This document shows, one piece after another, positions 50,531 through 62,849 of a stretch of DNA of 64,000 nt (positions are counted from its first letter, which is position 1; the number at the start of each line of letters is the position of its first letter). A model generated the notes under the pieces. The model was given only the letters and a program-made list of their open reading frames with translations, searched no databases and was not told the origin of the DNA. Origin of the DNA: Sycobia sp. Sy_11 (Eukaryota; Arthropoda; Insecta; Hymenoptera; Epichrysomallidae); assembly GCA_018907035.1 (NCBI GenBank), contig JACCIC010000187.1, forward strand, positions 744,001-808,000, in the 5' to 3' direction. Position numbers and translations under genes: made by a program.

Positions 50531-51770
50531 TCCGAATGTATTTTACACAAAAATATACATTAGCAAATAATGTGTCAAATAGTGTCTGTATATATACAAA
50601 TAAAATAGAGTGGAAATAGATATACAGAAAGGAAACGGTTCGATAAAAAACACTGTTTTATTTATAGAATATCGAAAATTTTAAAGGACCTAAATCACTT
50701 TTTATTACCTGTGTAATAAAATGTAACAAATTATTAAATACAGTTTCTAATATATTATTTATACTAGTGGTGGTTGCCTTCAAATTTGCTTGAAAGATAA
50801 TATCAGGTAAATTAAATTTAAAAGGAATTTGATAAGATTTAATTTAGAAACGATTGTAAAAAAAAAACAACAAGAGAAATGCTTCGCTCTAAGTGACTTA
50901 CTGAAACGAAATTACTTATGTATTTCAAATTACTTACACATTTAACCAAATGATTTTACATCTGGAGCAAGATATGAAATTAAAATTAATGTTTCAAAAA
51001 GAAATGAATGATCATCTGAATTCAAACGTGCTCTTATCGCCTCAATGAAATAATGTTCAACCGTAAAGGATGCCGTGATTTTTGAACGTCTAATATCTGA
51101 GTCATCTTACTGATATATCCAGCAGAATAAATTGCTTGACGTTTCAAGGCATTGGATTTTTTTGAAAAAATTTTAAAATAAAATTTCACTTTAATCGTAA
51201 AGTATGAAAATTATTTTTAAATTTAAATTACTGTTAATACAAATAACAGCATACTCATAATAATAATTTTTTAAATAATTTTTTAGTATCGAAGAAAATA
51301 GTTAAGTCATAGCGGATTTTTTACTAGGATTCTCTTTCATGAATTCTCTGATATCGTATATGTGCATATATTTCAATAAAAATATTTCAATAAAAATACT
51401 TTTATTTTTTTGCAATGAAAGCGATCAAATTTAACATAAAAAATATTATTTATAATGCAATGTATTAGAAAAATTAGAAAAACTACTTTCTTATTTAATT
51501 TTTTAGTACAGGACGATGAGGTTTTCATTATGTTTGCAAACATCAAACGATGTTTGCATAAAAAATAAATATAATTGATCCTGAATCAACTATCAAGGTG
51601 TCTATGAAAGTTACAATCGAGATCAGCGCTTGCTTTGACTATGAAAATTTCTTATTATCCCTGGCAAAAGATAGATGTTCGGTTATACATGCTGAGAACA
51701 ACAATTTAAGTTATGTCGGAAGCAGGTTAAATCAAGATTCGAGAAAAACTAGCTTACACTTATTATTATC
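50530..51770. other. AT-rich stretch, nothing identified
   Basis: Only short frames; no structured element seen. Confidence 0.65.
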
Positions 51771-51773
51771 TTT

Positions 51774-51775
<2 letters not shown>

Positions 51776-51824
<49 letters not shown>
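51776..51824. repeat. (TA)24 microsatellite
   Basis: Pure TA tract between an AT-rich and a mixed segment. Confidence 0.97.
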
Positions 51825-51827
<3 letters not shown>

Positions 51828-51972
51828 GGTTTATTTTGGCAACAATGTTATTTCCCATTCGCGTCGCACGAACCGCAATACTTTTGTTCCCCTTTCATCT
51901 CTTTTACTTTATATCCCCATCCTCGCATGCACATTTCCCTCTACCAGTTTTACGCCTGCACACATAGCTTTC

Positions 51973-51979
<7 letters not shown>

Positions 51980-52022
<43 letters not shown>
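51980..52022. repeat. (TA)21 microsatellite
   Basis: Pure TA tract 155 bp after the previous one. Confidence 0.97.
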
Positions 52023-52024
<2 letters not shown>

Positions 52025-52029
<5 letters not shown>

Positions 52030-52335
52030 GAAACTCTCGGCACAGACGCGTCCTTTTCTTTCGGCGTCACCCTCTCCCTCCCGATACTCCCCACCGGGTG
52101 TCCCGCTCTTATTCTCTCCGGCATCCTGTCGACGTTTTATTTGGCCACTTTCTGCTTCCTCGATTCCTGTCCCTCTTTCTCTCGAATTCGTTCCAGCGCC
52201 CTCCGCGGGCTGCTGGTTTTTGCACTCGGGTGGGAGTTAGGCGAGGAGGGGTGTAAAGGGGGAGGTTAGGGGGAATTTCGACCAACCTTCTGAAAGGAGA
52301 AACCGTTGGGAGTCTCCGAAACTGAGCGAGTATAT

Positions 52336-52390
<55 letters not shown>

Positions 52391-52560
52391 TGTATATATA
52401 TGCGAGAGGAGTATGGGGTCGCGGCATGTGCGAGAGCGCGCGCGCTTCGCCTCCCTTCGCGTCAGACCCGTCGGTTATCTTTTTCACGCAGTCATCCTGG
52501 AATTTAATCATTTTGAAAATTATGCACGATATAGCCGATCGATAAGAAATCGAAGATGTT
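52025..52560. promoter_or_regulatory. Small GC-rich island, function unknown
   Basis: CpG- and pyrimidine-rich at 52040-52330 and 52420-52480, split by a TA tract. Frames are Ser/Pro-rich and short. Confidence 0.25.
52340..52388. repeat. (TA)24 microsatellite
   Basis: Pure TA tract inside the small GC island. Confidence 0.97.
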
Positions 52561-52785
52561 TTTCCCCATGATGAGTCAGCGAAGATTTATTCTGTAAAGC
52601 GTTTTAGTGTATATAAATTATTTAAATCATAAATTTGGCAAAGAGTTTAAGATTGTCGATTCTAAGAACATGGACGTCTTAATAATGTCAATATTTAGTC
52701 CGTTAAAAAAATATTTTCATTTATGAATGAATTATAAAAGGAAGGCTGTATTCATACTTGGGTGAAAAAAATTCCGATCTTACAT

Positions 52786-52835
52786 TGAAGTATTACGTGG
52801 GTCATTTGACAAGTACCTAACGTTACAGCCAGAGG
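52786..52835 (+). repeat. Possible degraded 5' end of the irritans-like mariner
   Basis: The sequence GGGTCATTTGACAAGTACC, followed by a GGTACCACTATTGCAC-like stretch, resembles the 5' terminal repeat and untranslated leader of irritans mariners. It lies about 170 bp before the first recognisable transposase codons, which fits loss of the N-terminus. No matching 3' terminal repeat was found after 53682. Confidence 0.4.
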
Positions 52836-52960
52836 GTACCACTATTGCACCGGAAATACACTACAATCCAGTATCTTCCTGTAAGCGGTTACAGACGAAA
52901 TTTTAGCCGAATCGTAGTTGTAGTTTATTTTTAAGAGCGTGTGAAAGCAAATAAAAGCAA

Positions 52961-53682
52961 CGGTGGGAGAACAAGCGCATCCGTCTGACCAGTTCAGAGC
53001 AATGTTTGGTACTCTTTAATCGCAATCCAAAAGAATTTTTACGTCGTTACGTGACCGTCGACGAAACATGGATACACTACTAGACTCGAGAAACCAAGTA
53101 GCCGTCAAAACAGTAGAACTTACCCGGTGAACCTGCTCCGAAGAAGGCGAAGACGGTTTCCTCTGCCGAAAAGGCGATGGCCACTGAGTTCTGCGATTCT
53201 TAAGGTGTGATTTGTATTGACTATGTGGTTGTAGTGACTAGTGTATTATAGTGACTATGATTTGTAGTGACTATCTGGAGAAGGGCAAAACGGTCACAGG
53301 AATGTACTACGCCAAACTATTAAGCTGATTTGACGCCGTGTTGAAAGAAAAACGGCCCCATTTATGTAAAAAGAAAGTGCTTTTCCAGCACGAGAATGCA
53401 CCGGCTCACACTTCTGCACTCGTCACGGCTAAGTTGGTCGAATTACGGTATGAACTGCTATCCCATCCAACGTATTCGTCAGATTTGGGTCCGTGCGAAT
53501 TTGTTTTGTTTGCGAACCTAAAAAATTCGCTCCCCGAGAAGACATTCCATTCCAATAACAAAATAATGGCCGCAACGGAGGCCTATTTTCGACAGATTAT
53601 AGATAACTGTTCAGAGTTAGTTCAAATTAATAATTTTCATATCAATTTAAATGGTATTTTTTTTATTCATATCAAAGTTTAA
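52961..53682 (+). pseudogene. Mariner transposase pseudogene, irritans-like
   Basis: Plus-strand relic of an irritans-type (Himar-like) mariner transposase. It reads RWENKRIRLTSSEQCLVLFN, then FLRRYVTVDETWIHY (first catalytic Asp kept), followed by stops at 53081, 53099 and 53114 before GEPAPKKAKT. A frame change and a short tandem duplication (about 53210-53275) break the segment that should read IDYLEKGKT. The frame reopens as the 114-codon piece at 53338-53682: KRPHLCKKKVLFQHENAPAH, where the second catalytic Asp is Glu, then HPTYSSDLGPCEF with the third Asp kept, and ATEAYF. The N-terminal DNA-binding part appears deleted and the last C-terminal block is lost. It is inactive. Confidence 0.92.
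53205..53275 (+). repeat. Short degenerate tandem duplication (TAGTGACTAT-like) in the mariner relic
   Basis: Four imperfect copies of a TAGTGACTAT/ATTGACTAT motif interrupt the transposase reading frame between the GVI-IDY and GKT parts. Confidence 0.7.
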
Positions 53683-53759
53683 AAATCCCAAAATGCCAGA
53701 CTAGATTGTTACGATGAGTTTCATATCGTATAAAGTTTGATATTAAATGTGTTAATAAT

Positions 53760-55536
53760 GATTAGGATTATTTCACAGTGAACGTGAGACGAGACTTTTA
53801 AATATAAATTGATGCTAGCCTTTGAAACGAGCATTTTTATATTCACATTTTTTTCATTCTCTATCGATGTAATTAAAAAATACAGGTTTCAGTATGAAAT
53901 GGATTTTGGCGGAATGTTTACTGGAATTTTCTATCAAATTATGAAATTGCTGGGTGCTCCATGTAATATGAATTTCATGGCGTTTAAATTCAATTGAATC
54001 AGGAAATAATATAAAGTCTCAAAAACTATAATTAATGAAAATTTAACAGAAAAATAATAAAAATTGTGTACGTTCCGTCCTAGGTGCATCCATTCTATCT
54101 CAGTAGCAGGACGACAAGTGACCTATATTCTAAGACGTATAAGGAGATAAGTAAAAATTAATTCCTTACAAATTGAAAGTGCACACATTTTAAATATTAA
54201 AATACCTTGAAAATTACAAAAGTTTACAAAGAAAAACAAAGTAAACCATACACTATAACGAAAATTTAATCTTATATATTATGAAGAAATGACATTAATG
54301 CTTCGTATGTCGTCAAGTCAAAACATCTTGGAGCATCAATGATACATCCGAAGAAAACTCTGCTTTATCGGTGTACTCGTCTCGTCATTAATTTCCGACG
54401 CCGTTCTCCTTCAAGAAATAAGACACACATACCCACACACAGACACAAATCGCTTTTGCCCATGGATGGTGTGTACCTCATTAATCACAGGAGTGTAGGT
54501 GCTAAGTAGCAAAGTAAACATCGAATCCTGTTTTTTTTTTAATAAAAGAACCGAGCATTGCTATTAATAATGGCTGCGAAACGAAAACAAAAATTCATTG
54601 ACATAACCCGAAGATTATGATATGCCCACGTTCATCGTCTGTTACTCTAACACCAAGGATGGCCCGCATTTATCAAACCTCCGTCAATCTTAATCACGTC
54701 AGCCAACACGTTCGATTCCTCTCATCGCTACGAAGTCCGAACACACAGGATTCAAGATCCCCTCGATAACTCAGCGGCGTTATCAAACGTTTTTCGGTGC
54801 TGAATCGTTTTTTCGAGGTTGTCCGTCGAAAATACTTGACCTTTTGCTTTTAAAATAAAAGAAAAAAGTACACGAGTCTTCGATTCATAACAAACAATTA
54901 GATGTATAGTTAAGCTTAATTACCTTCATTACTTTGACAGAATTTAGCTTTAAAATACACACGGTCATACGAGGTCGGCGAGATGCCGACCGCATGAGGC
55001 CCCGCCGTCATTTTCTTGAAATATGGATTTAAAAAAAATATACAAAAAATGCAAGAAACAAAAAATCTGTATAGTGTAATTATTTATCAAAGTAATTGGC
55101 TCATATAGTATAATTTATTGAATTTTCTGATGAAAATAGGCCTTATCTTGAAAATATGGAATTATTGAATCTAATAACCTCGAAAAATCCATTCAACCCA
55201 CCAAAAAACAAAATAAAAATAAATATACAGTAGTCACCAATAATTCCTGGAATTTTTTGAAAGGAAAGTCATTTTTCGACTAAAATTTATCCGGTTCTAT
55301 TCAACCTAGCATGGAAAACTTTAAAGCAAACTAAAGCAGATCGAACATACTAACATTTTACGCTGAGAAAAAAGTTTTCAATTCTTTTATAAATGTTGTA
55401 TACCACTTGAAAAAGTCAATAATTTTCCTGAATTTTTGATAATTCTATAATCATTTGAATTTTTTCAATGGTCGAAGAGGAATTTTTTTGTGGAATATAG
55501 TTTATTTATACTTTCCGATTATTGTTTAGATTTTAA

Positions 55537-55583
<47 letters not shown>

Positions 55584-55930
55584 CATTTCAAAATAAATAA
55601 GTCATTTCCTTTTGTTCTTCAATAAACTAAATTCAGTTGCCGTGGTGTTGTCAATACATATATAATGTACTCAATGACATGGTATTGAAAAATTTACTTG
55701 TTTTGTTAAATTTTACTATATTTTCTATAATATTTTATAATTTTCTATTCTATATCAGTTTCATGTATAGTAAAAGTTACTGCTTATTACTATAACAAAA
55801 TTCAATATCTTTCACATGGAATTATGGTTTTAAATAAAGTTCAAAGTTTACTGAAAAATTTAACTATATCGTATACAGTAATGCAGTAGTAATGTAGTAG
55901 AAAAAAAGATGCAGAATTCTATATCCACGC
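53760..55930. other. AT-rich stretch with one GC-rich hairpin
   Basis: Nothing coding recognised. GGTCGGC (54973-54979) and GCCGACC (54985-54991) form a 7-bp stem with loop GAGAT, and outer TCAT/ATGA bases can extend it. It stands out in otherwise AT-rich sequence. Confidence 0.55.
55541..55582. repeat. (TA)21 microsatellite
   Basis: Pure TA tract in AT-rich DNA. Confidence 0.97.
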
Positions 55931-56560
55931 TCAGTTTACACGCGCACAGGCTCGCACGCGCGCACGAACTTAGTCACTCACTGACTGATTCTCCTGATGC
56001 ACGTCAGGAGCGCTGCGTCATTAGCTAATCGCTCCACGCCTGATGCAGAGTATAGTGGCATCAGCAAGCGTCGCGCGAGCACGCCGCTCGAAAGTAACAT
56101 TCGCCACCCGCAGTGGTGGACGACGAAGCTGCGAGCCTCCCCGCCCCGTTCTCGAGCTTAGCCGTTTCGCCCCCTCTCGGGCGCAAATCTATGCACGCGC
56201 GTATATAGTTAACGCTTGAACACGCTCGTAAATCAATTGATGAGCTAGGAGCATCTTCCAGATGTAACGAGCCGGAGTAGCGGCGCGCGCTTTATTATAC
56301 GCGCGTATGTATCCGTGGCTAATGGAAAAGGGCGCGGAAAGGGAGCGAAATTTATGGAACCCCGCTCGCGTGCGCGACTTACGTAACGGTTTCAAATATA
56401 TATATATACACACACATGAATTCGCGTCCTTTTCTTTTACAGCCCCTGCTATAACTAGCAGAGAACTAAAGATTTTTGAGTATATATAGTACAAATATTA
56501 TATCGACGGTCTCGTTATCTTTATCGTTGCGGCTGGCGAATGCAAATGAGCATGCGGTGA
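55930..56560. promoter_or_regulatory. GC-rich island, candidate regulatory sequence
   Basis: CpG-dense from 55935 to about 56390, with a hairpin CTCCTGA-TGCACG-TCAGGAG at 55991-56010. The minus-strand 101-codon frame (56189-56494) has no domain. Confidence 0.3.
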
Positions 56561-56675
56561 ACACTGTACATTCGTTAGTCATGAGAATTTTTACTGCAAT
56601 CGCTAATTAATTCATCCGATCGAGCCGTATACAATCGAAAATAATATATAAGTTTCATTTTAAATTGACCATCGC

Positions 56676-56680
<5 letters not shown>

Positions 56681-56716
<36 letters not shown>
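56681..56716. repeat. (GA)18 microsatellite
   Basis: Pure GA tract about 120 bp after the GC island. Confidence 0.97.
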
Positions 56717-56719
<3 letters not shown>

Positions 56720-56720
<1 letters not shown>

Positions 56721-57445
56721 ATGGGAATGAAGAAAGGAGGGAGGGATTAGAGATAGATTCATAAATAAGCTTACTTTAGAGATTAAAAGTCAGCAGTTAT
56801 CATGTGGTCAATGTAAGCAAAATAAGAATGTTGCAATAAGTCTTATGAAAATAACAGAAATTTATAAATTGATAAAAAGTTTAATTAGAAGTTATTAATG
56901 GGAATGTATAATGTCAGTCATACAGTTACCAGACAGTAAGATGGAAATACAAATTTAACTCGTTCGCTCAGATCCACGAGCCTAATTCAATCATTCCTTC
57001 AATATACATAAAAATATATATTAATGCTCGCCTAACATGTCTTTACACGTGATGATTTAAAATGATTTAAGATACACCTTGAGAACATTTTATCAACTGT
57101 AATAAAGTGCCACTGGCTTGCTGACTAAACTGTTGAGCGAGGGAAGATAACGAAGAAAGGTACGGCTTATTATACTATGTCGTTTGAAGTATCTCATAGA
57201 CCATAGAAATACTTCTATAGAGAAGAGCGCAGAAGAGACACTCTATAGAAAGTCAAGGATATGCATGCGCATGATATATATATATATACCGTCATAAAAT
57301 ATGGTCCCCTACACTGGAAGAAATTTAGCACTCTTAGAGTATGCGGGCGGTATAAGCGTGAAACGTAAGTATCGTATTTAATATTAGATTGGCATCGCCT
57401 ACGATTCAACTTCAAAAATGAGAAATTACAAAGCAGAAGGAGAGA

Positions 57446-57498
<53 letters not shown>

Positions 57499-58860
57499 GC
57501 GTATATAATCAGATTCATATACAGATAAACAATTTTTCATTATAATTCATGAAAATTTACTTTGCTTAATAATACTTCAAAATCATAAATTTTACAGCAA
57601 ATAACTGAAATTATTAAGCCCGTACGTAAAACTATTTCATTGTTTGATTTTACCACTTTGTATTATTAAAGAGAGAAATAATTGTACTAAATCGCCTGTG
57701 TAAAAGGAAAGATTGGCATCGATCGAAGAAAAAAAAGAAAAGGATACATTCATTGACTTTCAGATTTAGATAAGTTCGGACTTAAAAATACAGATTCCGT
57801 GAACGTGTACGGAATTTATCTCAGTTTAGTTTTACAGCATAGATGCAATCGTATTTGATCAATCATCGATAATGCATTATAATTATTACGATAATTCATT
57901 ATGGCAAATGGTGTCCAGCGTTCATTGATAATAACTAAGAAGTTATATATTCATGTACGCGGACATAGGTCTATTGAAGTTTTTTTTTTTGTTAATAACT
58001 TCTTCTAACTGCAAAATGTATCCGATTGAATTAGCAGTAAGTACTAAATGTAATGATGAAATGCATTAGCTTTAGGATGGTAGCAAGGTTACGCTCTAAA
58101 ACAATACAAAACGCATTTCGGAGTTATACCACACTTCTGCACATAAACCATAACCGACACATGCCTTTCCTCATCGTTAATATATGGTAACATTAATTAG
58201 ATTGAAAATTCCATATTTTAATATTTTTTTAAATGCCCTACTAACTAAAGCTATGTCCTTATTAAGACTGGTTAGCCGGTGATTTAAGATTAAGTTCCAT
58301 AATCAGATTCCATTTTCATTCCAAGTCCTGTATTATTGATTGTACTCGAAGTTTCCATATAGATGAGCATATTAATGGTAGATTATCAGTTTCCTTATTA
58401 TTATTAGTCATTAATTTTCATTTATTATTATTTAGTATTTTCTTATTATTAGTCATCCTTACATCTTGTAAGATCATGACAAGAAAAGAAGAATTTCATT
58501 TCTGCATGAAAAGTTAAATAAATCTAATTACATTCCATACAGTAGTGCATAGATTATTATATAAATTAAATAATTACATCAAAATCCGACTCTGATTTAG
58601 CGCATTATTACGTATATATCAGGTGCATCGTGCATCAGCAATATTACCAAATAGAATCTAACTTGTACCGAGGATACGTCGAGTGAATTTCTCTACACGC
58701 GTTAACGTATCCCTTAATTTTATCCAAATTAAGAAAAAAATAAATATAATACTGATGGCAATTTATTAGATGTACATAGCAATCGATTCCCAGCGAAATA
58801 ACTCCATTTGCCATCGAAACGTATCGGATTATTGTAAAATCAAGATGCGTTTTATGAACA
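56720..58860. other. AT-rich stretch, nothing identified
   Basis: No credible frame. Contains the GA tract at 57453. Confidence 0.6.
57453..57495. repeat. (GA)21 microsatellite
   Basis: Pure GA tract, preceded by AGAGAAAGAGAAAG variants. Confidence 0.97.
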
Positions 58861-59065
58861 GCGCGCTCGGTTCGAGTTCAAGCCTATGTATATACATAAG
58901 TTGCGGTTTGCGGTTTTCTCCGCGTGTTTCATTATACGATCCCTCCAGAAAATTCGGTCCTCCGAAGTTCATTTACAAACAGCTCTCCACGAGAATATGA
59001 GAGGGTCACGCGGTTCATCCATATATACACGTTTGATGCCCTCTGCAAGATATTTCAAAGTATAT

Positions 59066-59069
<4 letters not shown>

Positions 59070-59117
<48 letters not shown>
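59070..59117. repeat. (TA)24 microsatellite
   Basis: Pure TA tract at the right end of a moderate-GC patch (58770-59060) whose frames match nothing known. Confidence 0.97.
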
Positions 59118-59120
<3 letters not shown>

Positions 59121-59474
59121 GCTCGACCGCAATGCTCACAGGACCGTCAAAACGCTAATAAAAAGATGTGGCGTATAGTCAACCGTATACTGAAAAAAAA
59201 TGTGTCAGGAATTCGAACGAGATTTTGTATACGTCGCGTAATAGAGTTTTCACTTTATCGCTCTGTGTGACGTGTGTTGCTGTGTATAAAATGTCATAAT
59301 CTTTGTACTTGCGATATTTATAAAATTGCTTACTTTATATAAGTAAAAATTTGTTGTTAATAAATGTATTTATATTATTTATGTTATGTATATACTGTAG
59401 AATAATATATATTTTATATCGTATCTGGTTTATATCGATTATTATTGTACACGTGTCAGAAAATGGCCATGACT

Positions 59475-59542
59475 AGTATTAAAAATAATTTAAATAGATA
59501 TAAATGTAAGTATTAAAAATAATTTAAATAAATATAAATATC
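59475..59542. repeat. 34-bp direct tandem duplication
   Basis: AGTATTAAAAATAATTTAAA plus 14 more bases (59475-59508) is repeated directly at 59509-59542 with a few changes. Confidence 0.85.
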
Positions 59543-60019
59543 AATATTTTTGCACATTAGAAAATATTTTATTTCTCACAATTATTTAAAAAATAATGTA
59601 AACATTATGTCATTTATGGTTAAAAAATAAAAAATTTTTTATTGCATTTATTGATTGTACGAGTACTTTAAAATATAAAATAATTGCAAAAGGAGGCATT
59701 ACAAAATTTTGTATAAGAAATACTTTAAGGTTATGCCAAAATTATTTTTTTCCGATCGAATAAGAGTAGCCTATTTGAAATAATACTATATATGTAATAG
59801 TGATTTATTGCTAAATGTAGCTAATTCTTCTCTTTATTTATATTTATTCTATTATCTATATTTATTCATTATCGGGGAATTTCAAACAGATTTGTTAAAC
59901 CATGTGAAAAAAAGAATGTTTTGAAAATTATAATTTGAACTATTGCATATATACTATATCTTAAGATTATTTTGATATTTTTATTTATTTTTTCATATAT
60001 ATTGCATACCAGTTTCTCT

Positions 60020-60023
<4 letters not shown>

Positions 60024-60070
<47 letters not shown>
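60024..60070. repeat. (TA)23 microsatellite
   Basis: Pure TA tract in AT-rich DNA. Confidence 0.97.
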
Positions 60071-60074
<4 letters not shown>

Positions 60075-61258
60075 TATTAATTATCCATGTATATTATAAA
60101 GAATAATTTTATTTCTCTTAAAAAAATATTCGAACGACCCGGTCTCGATTCAAAGACTGTGGTTCCTAGACTAATTTGTAATAAATTTTACATAAAATTG
60201 ATTTCATATAGTTTTCAAGCTTATGTTTTTAATGTTCAAACCATCTATATATGAAAATAGAATTTAAGTATTAGATCTTATCTTTATTTAGTAGTGCATT
60301 TACACATGCCATTCTTTTCCATCTATCATTATATCAAAAAAATGTAAATGTTTTTTTTCGGATTTTTTAACTGCCTCAAATTGTCAGTTCATTTATTTCT
60401 TGTTTTTCTTCAGCTTGATTTTGCAAAGGCTGCAATCTCTTCCTCGCTACTGGTCCTACTCATACGTGTCACTGCTTCTATTCGCATTATATGATATTAT
60501 ATGATCGTATTATATGATATTCAAAATATCTTGAAATACTACAGCGCTTAGAAAGCAAGTATTAGCACATGTATTGTTTACTACCGTTCTTTTAAAGTTC
60601 TGTTTAAATTTTTTTTTCACAAATCGATGCTTTTTCATACGCTTTGTGCTATTCGTAATGAACAAAAATAATTAATGAAAACAAAAATTAAATAAAAAAT
60701 GTTGTAGAAAAGCTTGGTCCTATATTTTTATGATAATATATTTTAATATGGGTTTATATTTACAATATACATACATATATACATATATATGATAAATTAA
60801 AATTAAGATAAATCTTTTAGATACTGTCTAGGTATCACTGATATTATTACTAACTATTTTGTAGACATTTAAAATAGGTCAATATCACAGAAAATAAAAA
60901 CAAATATATAATCGATAACAATAAGAAATTATCCTTCATTTTCGTACGATTAACTAAACAAGAAAAATATGAATATTTTTATTAATTTTAGTTGCACATT
61001 TTCTATATTCAAGCCATTTAAAAATTTTCATAATACTACCAGGGATTTTCTAATATTATTGCAATTGCCAAATGAATTCTAAACTCGCTTAAACAAAATA
61101 TGAATATAATAGAGTGTATACACTATATAATACTATACAAATTGTATAATAAAATCTGCTATTTTGTCCCGTTGGGAAAAGGCTACAGTCAAGCCATTAT
61201 TTAACGTGTTCGAGGCACAGAGGATTTATAAATGGCTGTCATACATTATATTTAACAG

Positions 61259-61413
61259 GAATTGATGACCTGCCGGTCTTTGCGCGTATTCCCAATCGTA
61301 TGGGACTGGCGCAGTGTTATTTTCACAATTCCTCCAGCATCGTCGACACTTCGTGCATGGATCGTAGCGAAGCTTTAAGAGAGAAAAAAATGCGAGCTCT
61401 CTTGCTGTTCTGA
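61259..61413 (+). other. Exon-like open frame of unknown nature, strand unresolved
   Basis: On the plus strand an acceptor-like TTTAACAG (ending at 61258) is followed by 50 open codons to TGA at 61411, beginning IDDLPVFARIPNRMG. A second plus-strand acceptor (T-run then TTACAG, ending at 61535) opens a frame to TAA at 61693, beginning INSPPKMWYVSIWTEF. Neither matches a family I recognise, and no convincing donor joins them. The same DNA reads with cysteine-rich open frames on the minus strand, so at most one reading can be right. Confidence 0.2.
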
Positions 61414-61546
61414 GTACTACTTTTTGACACTTACGAACCTAAATACAGAATTGGCTTTATAAAATGCAGTTTTTTATCATAGTATTTGATCTTTAGAAAG
61501 AGTATGGAGAGAACGACTACTTTTTTTTGTTACAGAATAAACTCAC

Positions 61547-61683
61547 CGCCAAAAATGTGGTACGTATCCATTTGGACAGAGTTCCCTGCACTGGCTGCAT
61601 GGAGCACCCAAGAACGCGGCATTGATCACGTTGAATGTCACGGCTTGAGTCGACAGCATGCTACAACTTTCACAATTACACAT
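61547..61683 (-). CDS. Possible PET-domain-like exon or remnant
   Basis: The minus strand reads 45 codons from ATG (61683) to a good donor (CG before GTGAGT, intron start at 61546). The translated piece has seven cysteines, beginning MCNCESC and ending GAPCSQCRELCP, then NGYVPHFWR. The pattern GAPC-x2-C-x3-C followed by a short gap and HFWR is like the first part of the PET domain in testin and prickle proteins, with one extra residue. In that family the next exon should continue with a second Cys pair. The nearest downstream open piece (61270-61372, acceptor TTAAAG) has Cys residues (CTKCRRCWRNC) but is not in phase. So it may be a broken gene, a wrong model or chance. The patch is clearly GC-richer than its AT-rich surroundings. 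Confidence 0.3.
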
Positions 61684-61699
61684 ATCCCGTTATAATGTA

Positions 61700-62800
61700 A
61701 ATATAAGACTTTTTCAAGCGTATAATTATATCATGATTTTTCTTATAAAAATATGCACATTTTTCGTACAAGGAAATATATTTTGTTTATTGCGGATTTC
61801 CCTAAAATATATGTATATTCATCATCGATATAAATAATGATTGTAACAATATATTTTTGTAATTTTGTATATATTATAAAAATATATTGTTTGAACTATT
61901 TATATTCTTTTATTTTGTTTATTTTGTTTATTTTCTATTTTTTATTTATTATATAAGTGCGAATATATAGATAATTATTTAAATAATAACAAGCTTTGGT
62001 TAAGTAGATTTTCAAATAAACGGATTGAAAATTCATTTGAATTAAGTTTGAATTAAGAAACAAAAAAATAGAACAATTTTTTAAAAATAAACATATTAAA
62101 ATCGATGATATTTGTCCAAGAAAAATAATCAAATATATATTTCAATAATATAATTCATAGTTAAAATCTATTAAAATTAATTAAATATTACGTATAATTT
62201 AGTAAAAGATATCTTTTATGTTATAAAAAATACATATTTATACCAAAAAAATATTTAAGAATAAAAAATTATCGCTGGTTTTATTTTTCTAAAAATTTAT
62301 TATTCATGTTCGCTGTGTATTATTTTTAATATACACTACTAGTTTGATAAATTGTATGTTCTAACCTGTGTCTATATACTTTTATCTAATAATTATAATT
62401 TAAAATAAACAATATGAAATGGCAATATTGTCATATATTCATACAAAATCTTTTACTAGATATTGTAATTACTCCACTTGGCTTCATGTATTGTAATTAC
62501 TTGACTTAGCAATTAATATTATCGAAAAATAATTTTACATGAAGATAGTGAATACTCAGAACTTCCATAAAGAAAATAAATGAATTCTATAATCTTTGAG
62601 CATATGATTCTTGAGTAACTGTATTTATAAAGCAAACTCAGTATTCTAACAATCAATAAATTATCAATAATTTAGACTCCCCTCTATTTGAATCTAGGGA
62701 TAATCCACTATATATTAAGAATCGGTATACCAATATAAATTGTAAAAATACCATGAGATAAAAACATTATAATATTTCTAATGTTAGTATATCAATACGC

Positions 62801-62849
<49 letters not shown>

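Larger units (their letters stand above)
59120..61150. other. AT-rich stretch, nothing coding
   Basis: Contains one direct tandem duplication (59475-59542) and the TA tract at 60024; no frame of 60 codons. Confidence 0.65.

Noticed and set aside
59195..59215. Possible fourth CACTGAAAAAA-family MITE end (ACTGAAAAAAAATGTGTC)
   Set aside because: No matching inverted right end or internal arms were found nearby.
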